Below are positions 23,560 through 34,778 of a DNA stretch of 64,000 bases, piece after piece. This DNA is from Diadema setosum. Lineage: Eukaryota; Echinodermata; Echinoidea; Diadematoida; Diadematidae. Location: the NCBI GenBank assembly GCA_033980235.1, contig CM067064.1:30760170-30824169 (forward strand). The letters run 5' to 3'. Position numbers and translations under genes: made by a program. Each line of letters starts with the position of its first letter. Position 1 is the first letter of the stretch. The notes beneath the pieces were generated by a model, which saw nothing but the letters and a program-made list of their open reading frames with translations, was not told where the DNA came from and searched no databases.

Positions 23560-23885
23560 ATTAAGGCTGCCAAAATGTAAAAGCAATGGAAGTTTGCGAC
23601 ACTGATTTTGAGAGGGTTACGTCAGTATCGATCCATCGCGAGTTATACGACAGAACTTCTCGAACACTTAAGTCGCGCGACATTATGTGCGTGTGTATTA
23701 TATTGTGCTGATGCATAGGGAAGTTTTCCTCCGTCAACCATAGTGTTGACGACGCGCGTGGCGCTTGCCGATTGGCCCATAACACCCAATCTATGTCTAT
23801 ACCTTCAGTATCAAACGTCCAACGGGAACACAGTCCACAGTCTGAAATGATTATAGTTCGTCGAATGACAACCTTCGTAACCATG
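23560..23885. other. CpG-rich segment with inverted CCAAT and a 107-codon frame
   Basis: CpG-rich relative to its surroundings, with CGATTGGCCC (CCAAT box on the minus strand) at about 23769-23778. A minus-strand frame (23561-23884) is open for 107 codons but has no recognisable domain. It could be a promoter patch or chance. Confidence 0.15.
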
Positions 23886-24691
23886 TTTCTAGTAAACTGT
23901 TAAGACTGTGATTGATCGAGAATCATTTTCCTTTGCAAACCTGTTCCCTTTCCCCGTTTCCAAAATCCGAATAAAACAAACAACAGCAGCAGAAAGAAAG
24001 CACGCAGTTTGCAAGAAAGCGTCATATTCAGGACTTTATTTGAACTTAATTGATTTATAACGATACTGGCGCTGATAAAAATGCTAACAATAATGACAAC
24101 AATAGTAATATATTGCTATCATTATCATTCTGATATTATCATCCCTATCGTTTTACCATTACTAGTAATTATATTCCATATCATTAGATAAGATATAACA
24201 CAAGTATAAGCGCGTACACAGTACTGCACACTCAAACGCAATATCCATTTTTCCACTTCACGTTACACTCACTGTGCAAATATTGTTGTAATCTGCGACT
24301 CATTCGTTCTTACACTTGTTTCTCTAACTTTTGATATCACAAATTCTCAGTGTTCTTCGGGAATGATAGCATGTGCAGTTGCGCTACGCAACGGAAGAGA
24401 ATAATATTCAGAACTTAAACAAGAAAACTTCTATACCTATATACAGCACAAGATTTATTACGCGCAGAAGTCTGGTTTGCATGGGATTGGTATATCAAGA
24501 CATTGAACTTTCACCGAAGCGAAGTTTAAAATAATGTCTTCGAGCACTATCCGCTTACGTAAAACCATCTTCCTGTGTCCCTTGCCCCCAAAAAGTAATT
24601 GTTGAGCTTAAACAAGATATTTCTCCTCAACAACACATGATAAAACGATTATTTGTCACAAAACAGATGGCGCGCTCCCGGTCAATGGCTC

Positions 24692-24709
24692 TGACGTCAT
24701 GGCGGGAAA
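24692..24709 (+). promoter_or_regulatory. adjacent CRE and E2F-like motifs
   Basis: TGACGTCA (24692-24699, full CRE palindrome) runs directly into TGGCGGGAAA (24700-24709, one base from the E2F consensus TTTGGCGGGAAA core). GGCGCGC lies 15-20 bp upstream. An ATG overlaps the junction. Clusters like this occur in promoters of cell-cycle genes, but no downstream exon is identified here. Confidence 0.3.
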
Positions 24710-24845
24710 ATTGTTCATAACCGGTCTATCATCTCGCCTGCCTTCGCTCTGTATAATGGTTTGCGTCCGAATTAAAAAATTTCATGATAATAAGAATCGT
24801 CTGATGCGGGCGACTCTTTGTAGTGCTTTGTTTATCTTTTATTAC

Positions 24846-24921
24846 GTGTGTGTGTGTGCGTGTGTGCGTGTGTGCGTGTGTGCGTGCGTGTGTGTATGTG
24901 TGTGTGTGTGTGTGTGTGTGT
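24846..24921. repeat. (GT)n microsatellite
   Basis: GT repeats with regular GC interruptions, ending in a pure GT run. Confidence 0.97.
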
Positions 24922-25348
24922 AAGTGTATCTTTGTGTCAGTGTGCGTTCCGTATAATATACTTCAAAACTTGCACCCGTGGATTATAAGTGCTAGACAAT
25001 GATTGGCTCTTGAGGGGGAGAGATTGAACCAGGGTCTATCTATAAACGACATAACAAGCGACTGGATAATGATTTGCGTCACACACGACCCTTTCAGGAG
25101 GTAATGATACCATATTGGGCGGTAATGTCGTAAGAAAAGAAGAAAGGACACTTAGTGATGACATTGTTATGCGGGAAAAATACGAAAATTATGATTTTTC
25201 ATATAATACTTGCACGTTCACAGACTGGTACTTCTTTTTAGAGTTAACACAAGTTCCCAATTTATGAGGTCCCATTCATCTCAAGCTTAATGGCTCACGA
25301 TAGTGGTCTCCTGCATTCAGTTATCTCTGTTATTCACTGAAAAATAAG

Positions 25349-25430
25349 ATATATATATATGTATATGTATTATAAATATATATATATGTATATGTATTAT
25401 AAATATATATATATATATATGTATATGTAT

Positions 25431-25500
<70 letters not shown>

Positions 25501-25502
25501 AT
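25349..25502. repeat. (AT)n array with three ~30-bp higher-order units
   Basis: GTATATGTATTATAAATAT recurs three times (from about 25360), spaced by growing AT runs, followed by about 60 bases of pure AT. It lies about 40 bp from the palindrome at 25540. Confidence 0.95.
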
Positions 25503-25539
25503 GATGATACTTGTAGTCCGCGTGTTGGTAACAGTATAG

Positions 25540-25777
25540 AAAAGATGAAGAAGTAGAGTGGTAATGCATTTTGACAGTCCAACAGTGCTATTTATTCAGA
25601 CCAAATTTTCGACGAATACCTTTGTCTTTCTCAGGTTCGACAATGACAATTCTGAAAGTAAATAAGGTGACTCTATTCTCTATATAATAATACATAAGTA
25701 TTCGTCGAAAATTTGGTCTGAATAAATAGCACTGTTGGACTGTCAAAATGCCTTACCACTCTACTTCTTCATCTTTT
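25540..25777. mobile_element. 80-nt inverted repeat with one mismatch (foldback unit)
   Basis: Arms 25540-25619 and 25698-25777 are reverse complements at 79 of 80 positions; the only difference is GTAATGCATT against GTAAGGCATT. The 78-nt spacer begins TTTGTCTTTCTCAGGTTCG. Read on the minus strand, the left arm and spacer give CTGAGAAAGAC...GTCGAAAATTTGG. This arrangement recalls the inverted pseudo-LTR ends of Penelope-like elements, an assignment I offer only as a possibility. There is no coding capacity. Confidence 0.85.
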
Positions 25778-25778
25778 A

Positions 25779-25930
25779 TATATATGATATACTTTGCATG
25801 TTTCTGTTTACGTATAATGCTCAATACAATAATTTGCTTGTCTTTGTCTTTGTGCTCGTGAAATATGCATTCAATTTATATTTGATTGAATGCGGAAATA
25901 AATTTATCAAATCAAATCAAATCAATCATT
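25779..25930 (+). repeat. tail region ending in (AAATC)n
   Basis: AT-rich sequence ends in AATAAATTTATCAAATCAAA and further AAATC units (about 25895-25927), resembling the simple-repeat tail of a non-LTR retroelement. No coding part remains. Confidence 0.45.
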
Positions 25931-26065
25931 GACAGAACAGAGGGGAACATTCTTTTTGTCAGTAGAAGAGATTAAAAAAACCAAAAATCTCCAAAAAGTG
26001 CCCAACAAAACCGTCTTGCCGGAAGATCGGTATGATTCTATAGAACTTCATGTCTCTGGCAGAAA

Positions 26066-26295
26066 GTGACACGGTATTTGCTCCTGTGACGATTGCTCCG
26101 GTCTTATTTTTTTCCAAGGATTCAGGGTTAGGGTTAGGGTGCCAGTGATAGGGTTTTAGGTTTAACGTTTAGTTTGATGTGAAGATTCGGATTAGGATTT
26201 GGATTATGCTTGTGGGTAGAATTTATGCTTGGCTTAGCGTGCAGATATTAACACGGGAGCAATAATTGTCGGAGGATCAAATGTCAAGGAACCCT
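26066..26295. mobile_element. TIR MITE with telomere-like interior, copy 2
   Basis: The left TIR ATTTGCTCCTGTGACGATTG (26076) and a right TIR containing GGGAGCAATAATTGTCGG (about 26256) match copies 1 and 3. The interior has GGGTTAGGGTTAGGGTG (26124-26140). The right arm carries a small insertion and substitutions. Confidence 0.85.
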
Positions 26296-28430
26296 TGGAG
26301 ATACTTTGGCCAGAGCATTGCACTATCATTCATGATGTGCTTCATTAACATGAAAATGAAGAAAATTGTCCATTACTAATTGATCAAACCAGCACGGTTT
26401 GTGAGTGTATACGTGTAGTGTGTATGCGTAAAGTTCGTGTGTGCTTGCGGGGTGGGGTTGTCAAAGGTGGGAAGGGGCTCGTGTTGATTGTATATAATTC
26501 CCCAAATTTTGCATTCACGTATGGCTTTCGAGAATTAATGTAACTAGATAAGGGGATCCTATTGCAATATCAATCCAGGTCAGCCGATAACTTTTTAATG
26601 ACAAGTGCTTTCCGCAGAGACAGATATCACTGCGTTGTGTTTTGTTTTGTGTTGTTGAGTGACGGTCTGTGCTGAGACAACAGAAAGTAAATAGGGGGCG
26701 TCCTGCTCTGTACGAGAAAACTCTATTTTGTTTTCGGGGGGGGGGGGGGGGCGGGGAGAACGCACCAGTGCGGTTTACTGATGTGGTGCGCTTCCGAGAC
26801 GGACGACCGTACGAGCAGGACTTGAAGTGTTGCGGTATTGACGAACGTAATGGATGTGTCATTTGATAGAAGGTCGATTTCAGTTTGGGGCGAGTAATGA
26901 AAATAATGAGCGACTGAGCAATGTTTGGCTTTCTTTCCGATGACTCCGTCTCTCCATCAACTCAGTGCGGGAGGACGGTCGGCGAGCATGTGTGGCTGAC
27001 TTAGCCGTGCACGATGTTTTCACATCTTACCCTGATAGCACTGTTTGCTCGCGAGTGGTCAAAGAGAAAATGGTCGTTAGCGGCAAACATTCCTTCTCCT
27101 AATGTACAAATTTGATAACTAAGCTACCATCTCTCTCTCTCTCTCTCTTCTTTTTAAGAGATTATTCATGCAGAAAACAAAATAACCCAATTACGGAGAG
27201 AAAATAACAAACTAGATCAGCAAACGAAGCCACTATACAGAAGCTCAAAATGAATGTGTCGAGTGAGAAGCTACATGTAAATTCGCACGTCCGTCAAGAA
27301 AGCTCCCACATACAATAAAAATGAACCAGAAACTACTACAACAACACCAAAGTCAACAGCACATGCACGATAGGACCTAATTATCATATCGATGCTCAAT
27401 AATTTCATACCTCAGACAATTTCTTTACCGAAATGCCTAGCTACACATAATTTTGTATATCATCGCGCTACTTCCATCACTGTGATACATTATATACTTA
27501 ATTGTCTTCAAAGAATGAACTTCCCATTCTGTGTATGTCATGTACGATTGTGATATATGGAACGAGCCAATTTTGCAGGCCAGTGAATGGACCTAAACCT
27601 TGACACGCATTAACAGTCGCAGCGTGAAATTCGCCAAGACACAATCAACCCGCGGTAACCCATTACAAGTATTTCATAATAACTCCTGACAGGTAGTAAC
27701 GAAGTGTATACAATTTCTCTTTAAAAAAGGGATAAAAAATAGCGACCAAGCGTGGGACAGACAGAGCTATATATATCTTGTTGATGCGTCCGAACTGCTA
27801 ATTTTCTTCACAGAATTAAAACAGCATTTATTATTCTCAGGTCTTGTCGTAAAATCTTCCGTGGGATGGGGGATTGGATATGGATTTCTCGTTGAGCGAC
27901 AAACAAGCATCATTATCAAATGGAACGAGAAACCACAGAAGTAAAAATAAGACTGGGGGCAACAAAAAATGGTGTGGGAGGGAGAAAAAAGAAATCAAAC
28001 TCATTTATAGCCTGTCCCGCGTAGAACTTACATCAAAACTGTGTCATATGGGGTGAATATCGTTTACTGATATGGTTCCTCATTTATCTTCCTGGTTTTT
28101 CTTTTTATGTCCATCGTTTGTTAACGCGAGATAGTTTATACGGAAAGAAAACATAACGCGTGGGAAGATTCAAAGTGCTGAGATTGTGTTTGCATTTTTC
28201 CTCCATCTATATTCTCCATCTATCCGTTATTTGTTCGGTCGTTTATATCCGTTTTCTCGGTAAAGGGGGTAAGAAATTTCGGCGGACTAATATACCCCTT
28301 TGCTTGCAGCTCCGCGAGTTCCTTTAAAAGCGCAAAGCATGTAGGAGCAACGGGGAAAAAAGAGAGACAGAGAGGAAAAAATGCAGCAGCATGGCACCAC
28401 GCAATTTACGTCAACGACTGCTCTGGGGGT
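26296..28430. other. no gene seen; scattered GC-rich patches
   Basis: Contains a G14 run at about 26738-26752, a short inverted pair GTCCTGCTC/GAGCAGGAC (about 26700 and 26812-26822), CpG-rich DNA at 26740-27060 and CT repeats at 27131-27148. No exon or RNA feature can be supported. Confidence 0.45.
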
Positions 28431-28448
28431 ATTGTTCGCACTGAAAGA

Positions 28449-28500
28449 CTATAAATAGCGCCGCTGTGACATCATTTGGAGCGACTGGTTTCACAGTAGA
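28449..28500 (+). promoter_or_regulatory. TATA-box promoter candidate (also a perfect MEF2 site)
   Basis: CTATAAATAG at 28449-28458 fits both a TATA box and the MEF2 consensus exactly. It is followed by GC-rich DNA, with plausible initiator sequences about 30-40 bp downstream (GTTTCACAGTAG, 28488-28499). The first ATG downstream is at 28528 and opens 85 codons with a hydrophobic start (MLVSYGGCDLLIFLPLFL). The middle of that frame is CT-rich low complexity, so I do not call it a gene. Confidence 0.35.
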
Positions 28501-28799
28501 GCGTGCTCACGGAGTTTAGCAAAGCAAATGCTTGTATCTTACGGCGGATGTGATCTTCTGATCTTTCTGCCACTCTTTCTCACTCAATCACTCTGTCTAT
28601 TTTTTTTCTCTCTCTCTATGTCTTTCTTCTCGCACTTTCCCGAATATTTCTGTGTGTTTTTCTCTCCCCCTCGACTCAGCCTGATATTAAAGCTCGACAT
28701 ATACACATTTCCTTTTTCCGAGAAAAGGAGGCAGTATTTGAGGCTTGAAATGGACAGCAGTGACGTCACAACTGCCCAATTTTAAACTGCAACCCCTCA

Positions 28800-29780
28800 A
28801 GACATGTATCCACTTCAGGAGTGGGTGAGTGTGTTTGTGCGTGTGTGAGAAAGAGGGACAAAAAAAAGTGTTTTACGGGACAATTTCATTTCGAATGTAT
28901 AGGCATATAGGATGCTTTATATGATAGCAGTCACATCCCCAGAAAACAAAGTAAGCCCATATTCGCCCCATGACAAACAATATTTTGGGCAGACAATGCG
29001 TTCAACTTTTGTCCGTCTCAAACAAGTTAGCAAACGAGACCAGAAAATCGGTAATCTTCACCATCACGCAAGGCTCACTTTCAAATTTCAAGCCTTTAGC
29101 GTGCGAATAAAAGTTCATCTTATAAAATGCATCCAGTGGGTCTACTTCAATAACACTATTGAACTATATAGTACTAATAACTCTCTAATTAAAAGATGAA
29201 GTACAACGATTATCAGTCTGTTTCTGACGTCACGCCTGAAATATTAACTTGTGGAACTGATTGAACGAACAGGTGTTCCTTTGAAAGCTGTATCATTGAT
29301 GACTGATTGGGTGAGATTATTAATGTGATATTGCCTTCTCGTTTGCATAATAACAGGCGTACAGCTTTTGTTCTGATTGGTCTAAAATTGTGCATAATTA
29401 TAGCAAAGTCAGTCAGAGTCGAAATTCTACATTTTCATGGTCTTCTTTTTCGGCGCAGGGCACAATGTGCCTGGTGGATACGTTTGCTGATCACGGTATA
29501 CTTGCTAAATATCAGTCACCGGCACTTTAGAGCGAACCACGAGGGGTCGGCATCATTAATTTTGCCATTTTTCGTATGGCAATGAATAGAATATGGATTT
29601 CGATTTTTCTTTGTTAGTTGTCAATGACTGGTTTATCAACATTATTCAAAATGTATGTACATCTTGTCAGCAAAGGTTGTTTCCTACAACCGGAAGGCTT
29701 CTGTGACAATACTTAGTAACTATCACAAGCAAACTGGACCCAAAGCATTGAAATGCATCGAATATTATTCACAGGTGGGT
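28800..29780. other. no gene seen
   Basis: Several frames of 60-95 codons exist on both strands (for example 28912-29199 and 29307-29585), but none shows a recognised domain or convincing splice boundaries. Confidence 0.4.
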
Positions 29781-29784
29781 TGAA

Positions 29785-30150
29785 CGGTTTATTGCCACTT
29801 GGTCTATAATATCAGATGATCTATACTTACCAGTTCGTCTAACACCTCTAAGGCTAAACTCTTTTGTTCTACTATAAGATTTGTCTAATGCCTCATTTGG
29901 TCCAATCCTCACTAAGTCTAATGCCCGGATTGGCTACATTATTGCTTCGTCTCCTTGGATTTTTTGTCCCCATTTCCTCTAATACCGTGGATATACGACA
30001 GAATGGGCATATAGATAGCAAATTTGAACTGGTAATGTGGCAATTGGACTAAATGGTCATTAGACGGACCGGTTGTAGACGAAACAGGATTAGACCATGT
30101 GGGTTGAGACTAAACGGCTTTTAGACGGTGGGAGTAGACCTAGTCATATA
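29785..30150. mobile_element. phrase-modular foldback element B
   Basis: The left half repeats phrases around GTCTAATGCC (29883, 29917), CGTCTAACACC (29836) and TTGGTC. The right half repeats inverted forms: GGTCATTAGACGGACC (30055), GTAGACGAAAC, GATTAGACC, GAGACTAAACGG, TTAGACGGTGGG. The phrase spacing varies but the halves mirror each other. The architecture is the same as family A (16901, 19372), with unrelated phrases. Confidence 0.65.
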
Positions 30151-30384
30151 TAGATCACCGATTGAACAGCTTGTCCCTATAGGCTCTGAGAAGGAAAGTA
30201 TTAGTAAAACGGCCTGTTGAAGCTGTTACACTGAATGTTTCTTTCCCCGAGACCCCCAGCACCGAGAAAGCTTCACAGCACATAGGTCTGTGAGGCAAAT
30301 ATACCCTGGCTTTTTTTCAAGTGCTTGTACCAGAAAAGTAGCACAGCCATCAAGAGAAAATTCGCAAGTTGCCAGGAGATAAAG

Positions 30385-30531
30385 GTGAGCTTTAGATCTG
30401 CGACGCGAACACTAAGACGACGCAGCCTCCCGGGTTGGACAATGAAAACATTTGTCTCGCGCATGTGCAGAACATCATTTTTGGCCTAATAAGAGTCATC
30501 TTAGCATTCGTGTCGCAGATCTAAAGCTCAC
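30385..30531. mobile_element. small foldback element, 37-nt arms
   Basis: Arms 30385-30421 and 30495-30531 share GTGAGCTTTAGATCTGCGAC and continue as CGAAC/GAATG...CTAAGA. About four mismatches fall in 37 positions, three of them transitions at CpG or similar sites. The spacer is 73 nt. Confidence 0.75.
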
Positions 30532-30574
30532 TAATGCAACAAGCACGTCAAGCATAAGAAGGCTATCGCTAGAC

Positions 30575-31110
30575 TCTCTCTCTCTCTCTCTTACACACAC
30601 ACACATACACAATACTGAATGGCTCTAATGTTAATAACAGACATGCATTCTCAAGACAAATTAAGTACTAATGTGGCGAAACAAGAATGAGTATTCAGTG
30701 CACGAAAGAGGCTACAGTGAAAAAAAAAAAGTCGCATAGGAGTGTGTCTCGGCACTCGAAAAACACGCTTACAATTCCTTCGTGCATGATGCACTCCGCA
30801 AAGGTCTTTACGACGTACAATCGCCTTTCATTCACTCATTCATCACTGCCATTTCTGCCCCGTTAGCCCTTTCACACGCATCACACATTATCATTGCTCA
30901 TAAACACACACACACGCACACACATACATACACACAAACATGCATAAATCACTCAAGTACTGAGTATGGCGCCCATGACAGACAAGCAAACACAGAGACA
31001 GACGCACACACACACACAAACACCATTACTGACATGCACACACAACGCACATACACTCAAGACACAGACACAGCTGTACAGACAAACGAACACACATCCA
31101 GACGACGCCA
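30575..31110. repeat. (CT)n and (AC)n microsatellite cluster
   Basis: CT at about 30575-30591, AC at about 30593-30612, and scattered ACAC, ACAT and AGAC runs over 30900-31110. The H/T-rich frames are artefacts. Confidence 0.85.
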
Positions 31111-31431
31111 CGCTCGTGATGTACTTTAGTACAAACATGATGCGTTCAACGAATGGGTGACACACGAGCACCTTTACACACTGCACACAAAAGCACGTGC
31201 ACACATACTGTAGCCACCTGTTACGCATACGCCACCTTGCTTGGCGTACACACACAATACAACCCTAGTGAAAACATCGGTATAAATGACTTACCGGCTA
31301 GATCATAATTCATGTTAATATAAATCATATTACAGTTTATTTACAGGACTGCTTTCAGTACTTCAAATTCAGATTCAAACAGCAATGGAAACTGATTAGC
31401 AAACATTTCCAAAAACCTGCTCCGCACAATC

Positions 31432-31490
31432 GTAAATGTACAACTTAAAGGGAGCGTATAGTGTAAATGTACAACTTAAAGGGAGCGTAT
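31432..31490. repeat. 30-bp direct duplication across a transposon end
   Basis: GTAAATGTACAACTTAAAGG and the bases up to GCGTATAG occur twice in tandem (from 31432 and 31462). Each copy therefore spans both flank and the first bases of the foldback element. Confidence 0.9.
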
Positions 31491-31868
31491 AGTTTTGGTT
31501 GAGAACTAACTTCAGGTTTAATATATTTTTGGTAAGATAATGAGAGACCTCTCATGAAATATGAAAGAGCATGTAATTCAAAGAGGGATGCAACGTTTAT
31601 TTGATGAACATTGGTTTTAAGATGGCTGAGATATAAAAAAGTGCATTCTTGATAAAAAGCGGGACCCACCTTTTATTACTATTAGGATCGCTTTGTTTTA
31701 CTTTGTTTTTGGATGTCTTAGTGATTCCAAAACCGATTTTCATCTAATAAACTTTGAATTCCTCTTAAAATGGCATGCTCTGTACTATTTCCTAAGTGGT
31801 TTCTTGGTATCTCGCAAAAAGTTAAAAGCCCAATACTCATCTCCACCAATACTATACAATCCCTTTAA
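31476..31868. mobile_element. foldback MITE bounded by TTAA, family 2 copy 1
   Basis: Ends are TTAA|AGGGAGCGTATAGT (31476) and ACTATACAATCCCT|TTAA (ending 31868). The degenerate inverted arms include TTTGATGAACATTGGTTTTAAG on the left and CCGATTTTCATCTAATAAAC on the right. A related copy lies at 37961. It is non-coding. Confidence 0.8.
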
Positions 31869-32219
31869 ATGGGCAACTTTTGTTTGATCAGTACGATTTG
31901 ATAATTACAAGTCTGATGAGCTATGTTTACCACTACAATTGCCATCTCAACAAACAGTGGATCTTTTACTACAAGAAATATTTCAGCCAAAATTTACTAA
32001 TTCAATAAATGAAGTTACCAATATGAAAATATCAACCAGTATTAAAGCAAAGTGTAACAATTATCTACAACATACTTTCTTCAGGAGCAAAATGCATCTT
32101 AATACGAGAAAAGACACAGCTATTAATACTTCTTTGTCCAATTGACTGATGAGAGAAATTGATGGTTCAGTTTGAAAAGCGTCCATAATGGAGCCACACC
32201 CAAGACTGTGTGAAATTAC

Positions 32220-32553
32220 AGAAAAAGAAGAAGAAGAAGAAGAAGCGCACATCCAGTTACAGTCTTTCTCACCTGTAAATAATAGATACACACTGATGAT
32301 CTCGTGCAAGTTTCAAGATTCTGTGCAATAAACTTGATACCTCTTGTTTCCATTTTCTTCTTATAGTCCTTTATCAGCAACAAAATCCTTATCATCATCA
32401 TCAGTTTTCTGTCTTTATGTTTCCTTACTAGGCCATCCCTATGTACTATCAACATCGACAATGGTAACATTTTGAAATCTACAGTTCAGGAGGGACTAAC
32501 AATGAACCTTCAAATCATTTCCCATCCTTCTTTCTTCTTATTTCTTCCCCTAC

Positions 32554-32592
<39 letters not shown>

Positions 32593-32700
32593 TTCTTCTT
32601 CTTCTTTTTCTTCTTCTTCTTCTTCTTCTTCTTCTTCTTCTTCTTCTTCTTCTTCTTTTTCTTCTTCTTCATCTTCTTCTTCTTTTTCTTCATCTTCTTC
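32220..32700. repeat. triplet repeats: (AAG)n, (ATC)n and (TTC)n
   Basis: AAG at about 32222-32244, ATC at 32555-32591 and TTC at 32591-32700 with TTTTTC interruptions. The minus strand reads poly-Asp then poly-Glu, and the plus strand poly-His then poly-Leu. Both are repeat artefacts. Confidence 0.95.
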
Positions 32701-32759
32701 TCGTCTATCTTGTCTCAAATATAAGTCAACAAATTGATACTCATACATTCCTCATAACA

Positions 32760-34000
32760 GCATCTTAATAATCCTCGTTACGGTTTTTCACCACAAGAAA
32801 AAAACAAAACAAAAACAAATGAAGAAACCAAAGAAAAACAATCAAAACCACCATCCTGTCGGGCGTTGTGAGTCCAGCATTTTACCCATGTTCTTTAATC
32901 ATTACTGAAGTATGCAACGACTCCAAACATTATCACAGCATTGGTTGCATCCAGCAATGTAAGTCAGACTTTACCACAAAACAAAGATGGTGTATACTTT
33001 GTTCAGAGCCTGATGGGCTGTGAAGTTAATGTGCTACAATAATCCCAGAAGTAGTTACTACATGGTTGACGTACACATACACCAACAAAGGCTTCCTTGT
33101 TGAGAAACGGATACTGATTTTAAAGTCATCTTTTTTTTTTTGTTCTATGGAGGAAACTTGATTATAATTCCTTCACAAACTGACAACCACGGAGTGAATA
33201 CTGCAACACAATGGATAGGAGTGATAAGAGAAGAGGGGTTGTGGAAGAGTTAAGGCTATCACTACGGCAACCCTGCCTCCTGCTCTGGTTCCCACAAGAT
33301 AAGACACAGATAGCTGGTGGCCAGCTATCACACTTGAGGACCGCCAAGTGCGGCACGAGATGGATAAATTGGGCTTACCGAAGCAAAAATAGAGGTTATC
33401 ACCACCAGTCACTTAATACTGGCTGCTGCTATTTATGGTGTCTAATTTTTCATTGCGCACCGCGATAAGGAGGAGGCTTTACTTGCATCCATGGTGTTTT
33501 CAACTCTCAATCAATTGCAGACCACATTTGCGGGGAGCATTACGGTCACAAAATACGCCCAGCAAACACAAGGAGTAAGACAACACAAACCACTGCTCAC
33601 CGCGTGCTTTTGGATTTGCATAATAATCTAATTTGGCAGGATAGGACTCGGTTACCATAAACTGATGACGCTGAAAAGTCACTGACAAAAGATATTGTGA
33701 TTTCATGGAGTGGTTTTAACACCAGCAGATTACAGTCGGGCATTGAATTCCAGCAGAGGGCTAGCGTTAAATGTCAATGTGACTTGGGGTCAATGCATGC
33801 TGGGAAAGAACACAAAAACTTTCAACAATGGTTCACTTTGGGAGACAGAACTACAGCGAACTTCAATAGGCCAGTCTTTAAATATATCAGACTCTACAGA
33901 TTTGACTTTTTTTCCCCCTATGACTTTGTGCAGGTTCTTCATTTTTTCATTTTTTTTTTTCATTTTTACTTTTTTAACAAAATACACTTCAACTTCAGGC
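32760..34000. other. no gene seen; a few unassigned frames
   Basis: A 33172-33468 segment is richer in GC, with an 85-codon plus frame and a minus-strand acceptor-like tract (TCCATTGTGTTGCAG, about 33200-33215). I cannot connect these into an exon chain or recognise a domain. Confidence 0.4.
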
Positions 34001-34009
34001 ACTTCATTT

Positions 34010-34310
34010 TAGGTTGACTGGTTGGGAACTTCAATTTAGGTAGACTGGCTGGCTAGCTTTAAATAATTTGACAGAACAGCTTACTACTTATAACAGGAAA
34101 TATAGATGCATACCTTCCAACAGAGGTTACTGCTGAAAAAAAAACAAACAAACAAACCAGAAAACCCTTCAGAGAATTGCTCAACACAGCAATAATAATG
34201 GCAAACTGGATATATTTCAACGTTCACTGTCTTGACAAGCATATGTGACCACATAATTATTTTGATCACATTTCTTCGTAACCATTTGAATGATAACACC
34301 AAATATCTGA
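34010..34310. repeat. dispersed repeat, copy 1 of 2
   Basis: Shares an ordered series of blocks with 36480-36730: ACTGG(C/T)TGGCT, AGAACAGCTTACTA, GCATACCTTCCAACAGAGGT, TCTTGACAAGCATATG and TTTTGATCACA. Same orientation, about 2.4 kb apart. No terminal repeats or coding were found. Confidence 0.8.
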
Positions 34311-34778
34311 CACTCACAATGAAGTATCACAAAATCCTTCATGATAATTCATATACTAATGAGATTGAAAAAAAAAAAAGTGCCCTCTGAATCTCCATCT
34401 TGAAAATTTGATCAAAATGCATAAAACAAGCTTTATAACTCTGTCTTTTTTCCAAACAATACATCTTAAAATCTCTTTAATTCTGACTCAAAACAGCAGC
34501 CAGGAATCTGCTTTGGTTCCACAGGTTCGAACTCTCTGATTTTATGTGACTGCTGGATCATGGACCACGGTGATATTGTGGAAAGCGTGTGTTGATAATG
34601 TGCACTTCAGAATCAGGATTAGGCCCCGGTTGCCTGTGCATCACTTTCGGTGGATTGGTATGAGAATTGAATCGGGATATCATGGAGCTATCATCAGTGT
34701 GTTTAATTGATTGTGTATGCTTTGATTGACAGGTCTACAACATGATGCATTCTTGCATACAAGGTTCTGTATTTCGAG

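Noticed and set aside
26123..26170. Possible true telomere or interstitial telomeric tract
   Set aside because: Only two to three TTAGGG-like words occur, inside a TIR element with sister copies. It is part of a MITE, not a chromosome end.
28528..28785. 85-codon frame downstream of the TATA/MEF2 site, with signal-peptide-like start
   Set aside because: Its middle is CT-rich low complexity read as L/F/S. No mature peptide features were recognised, so only the promoter motif is reported.
32515..32768. Frames reading poly-Asp/poly-Glu (minus) and poly-His/poly-Leu (plus)
   Set aside because: They are direct translations of (ATC)n and (TTC)n microsatellites with no flanking coding context.
32815..33480. 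Possible exon chain on the minus strand near 33.2 kb
   Set aside because: An acceptor-like tract exists, but the following frame closes within about a dozen codons and no donor pairs with it.
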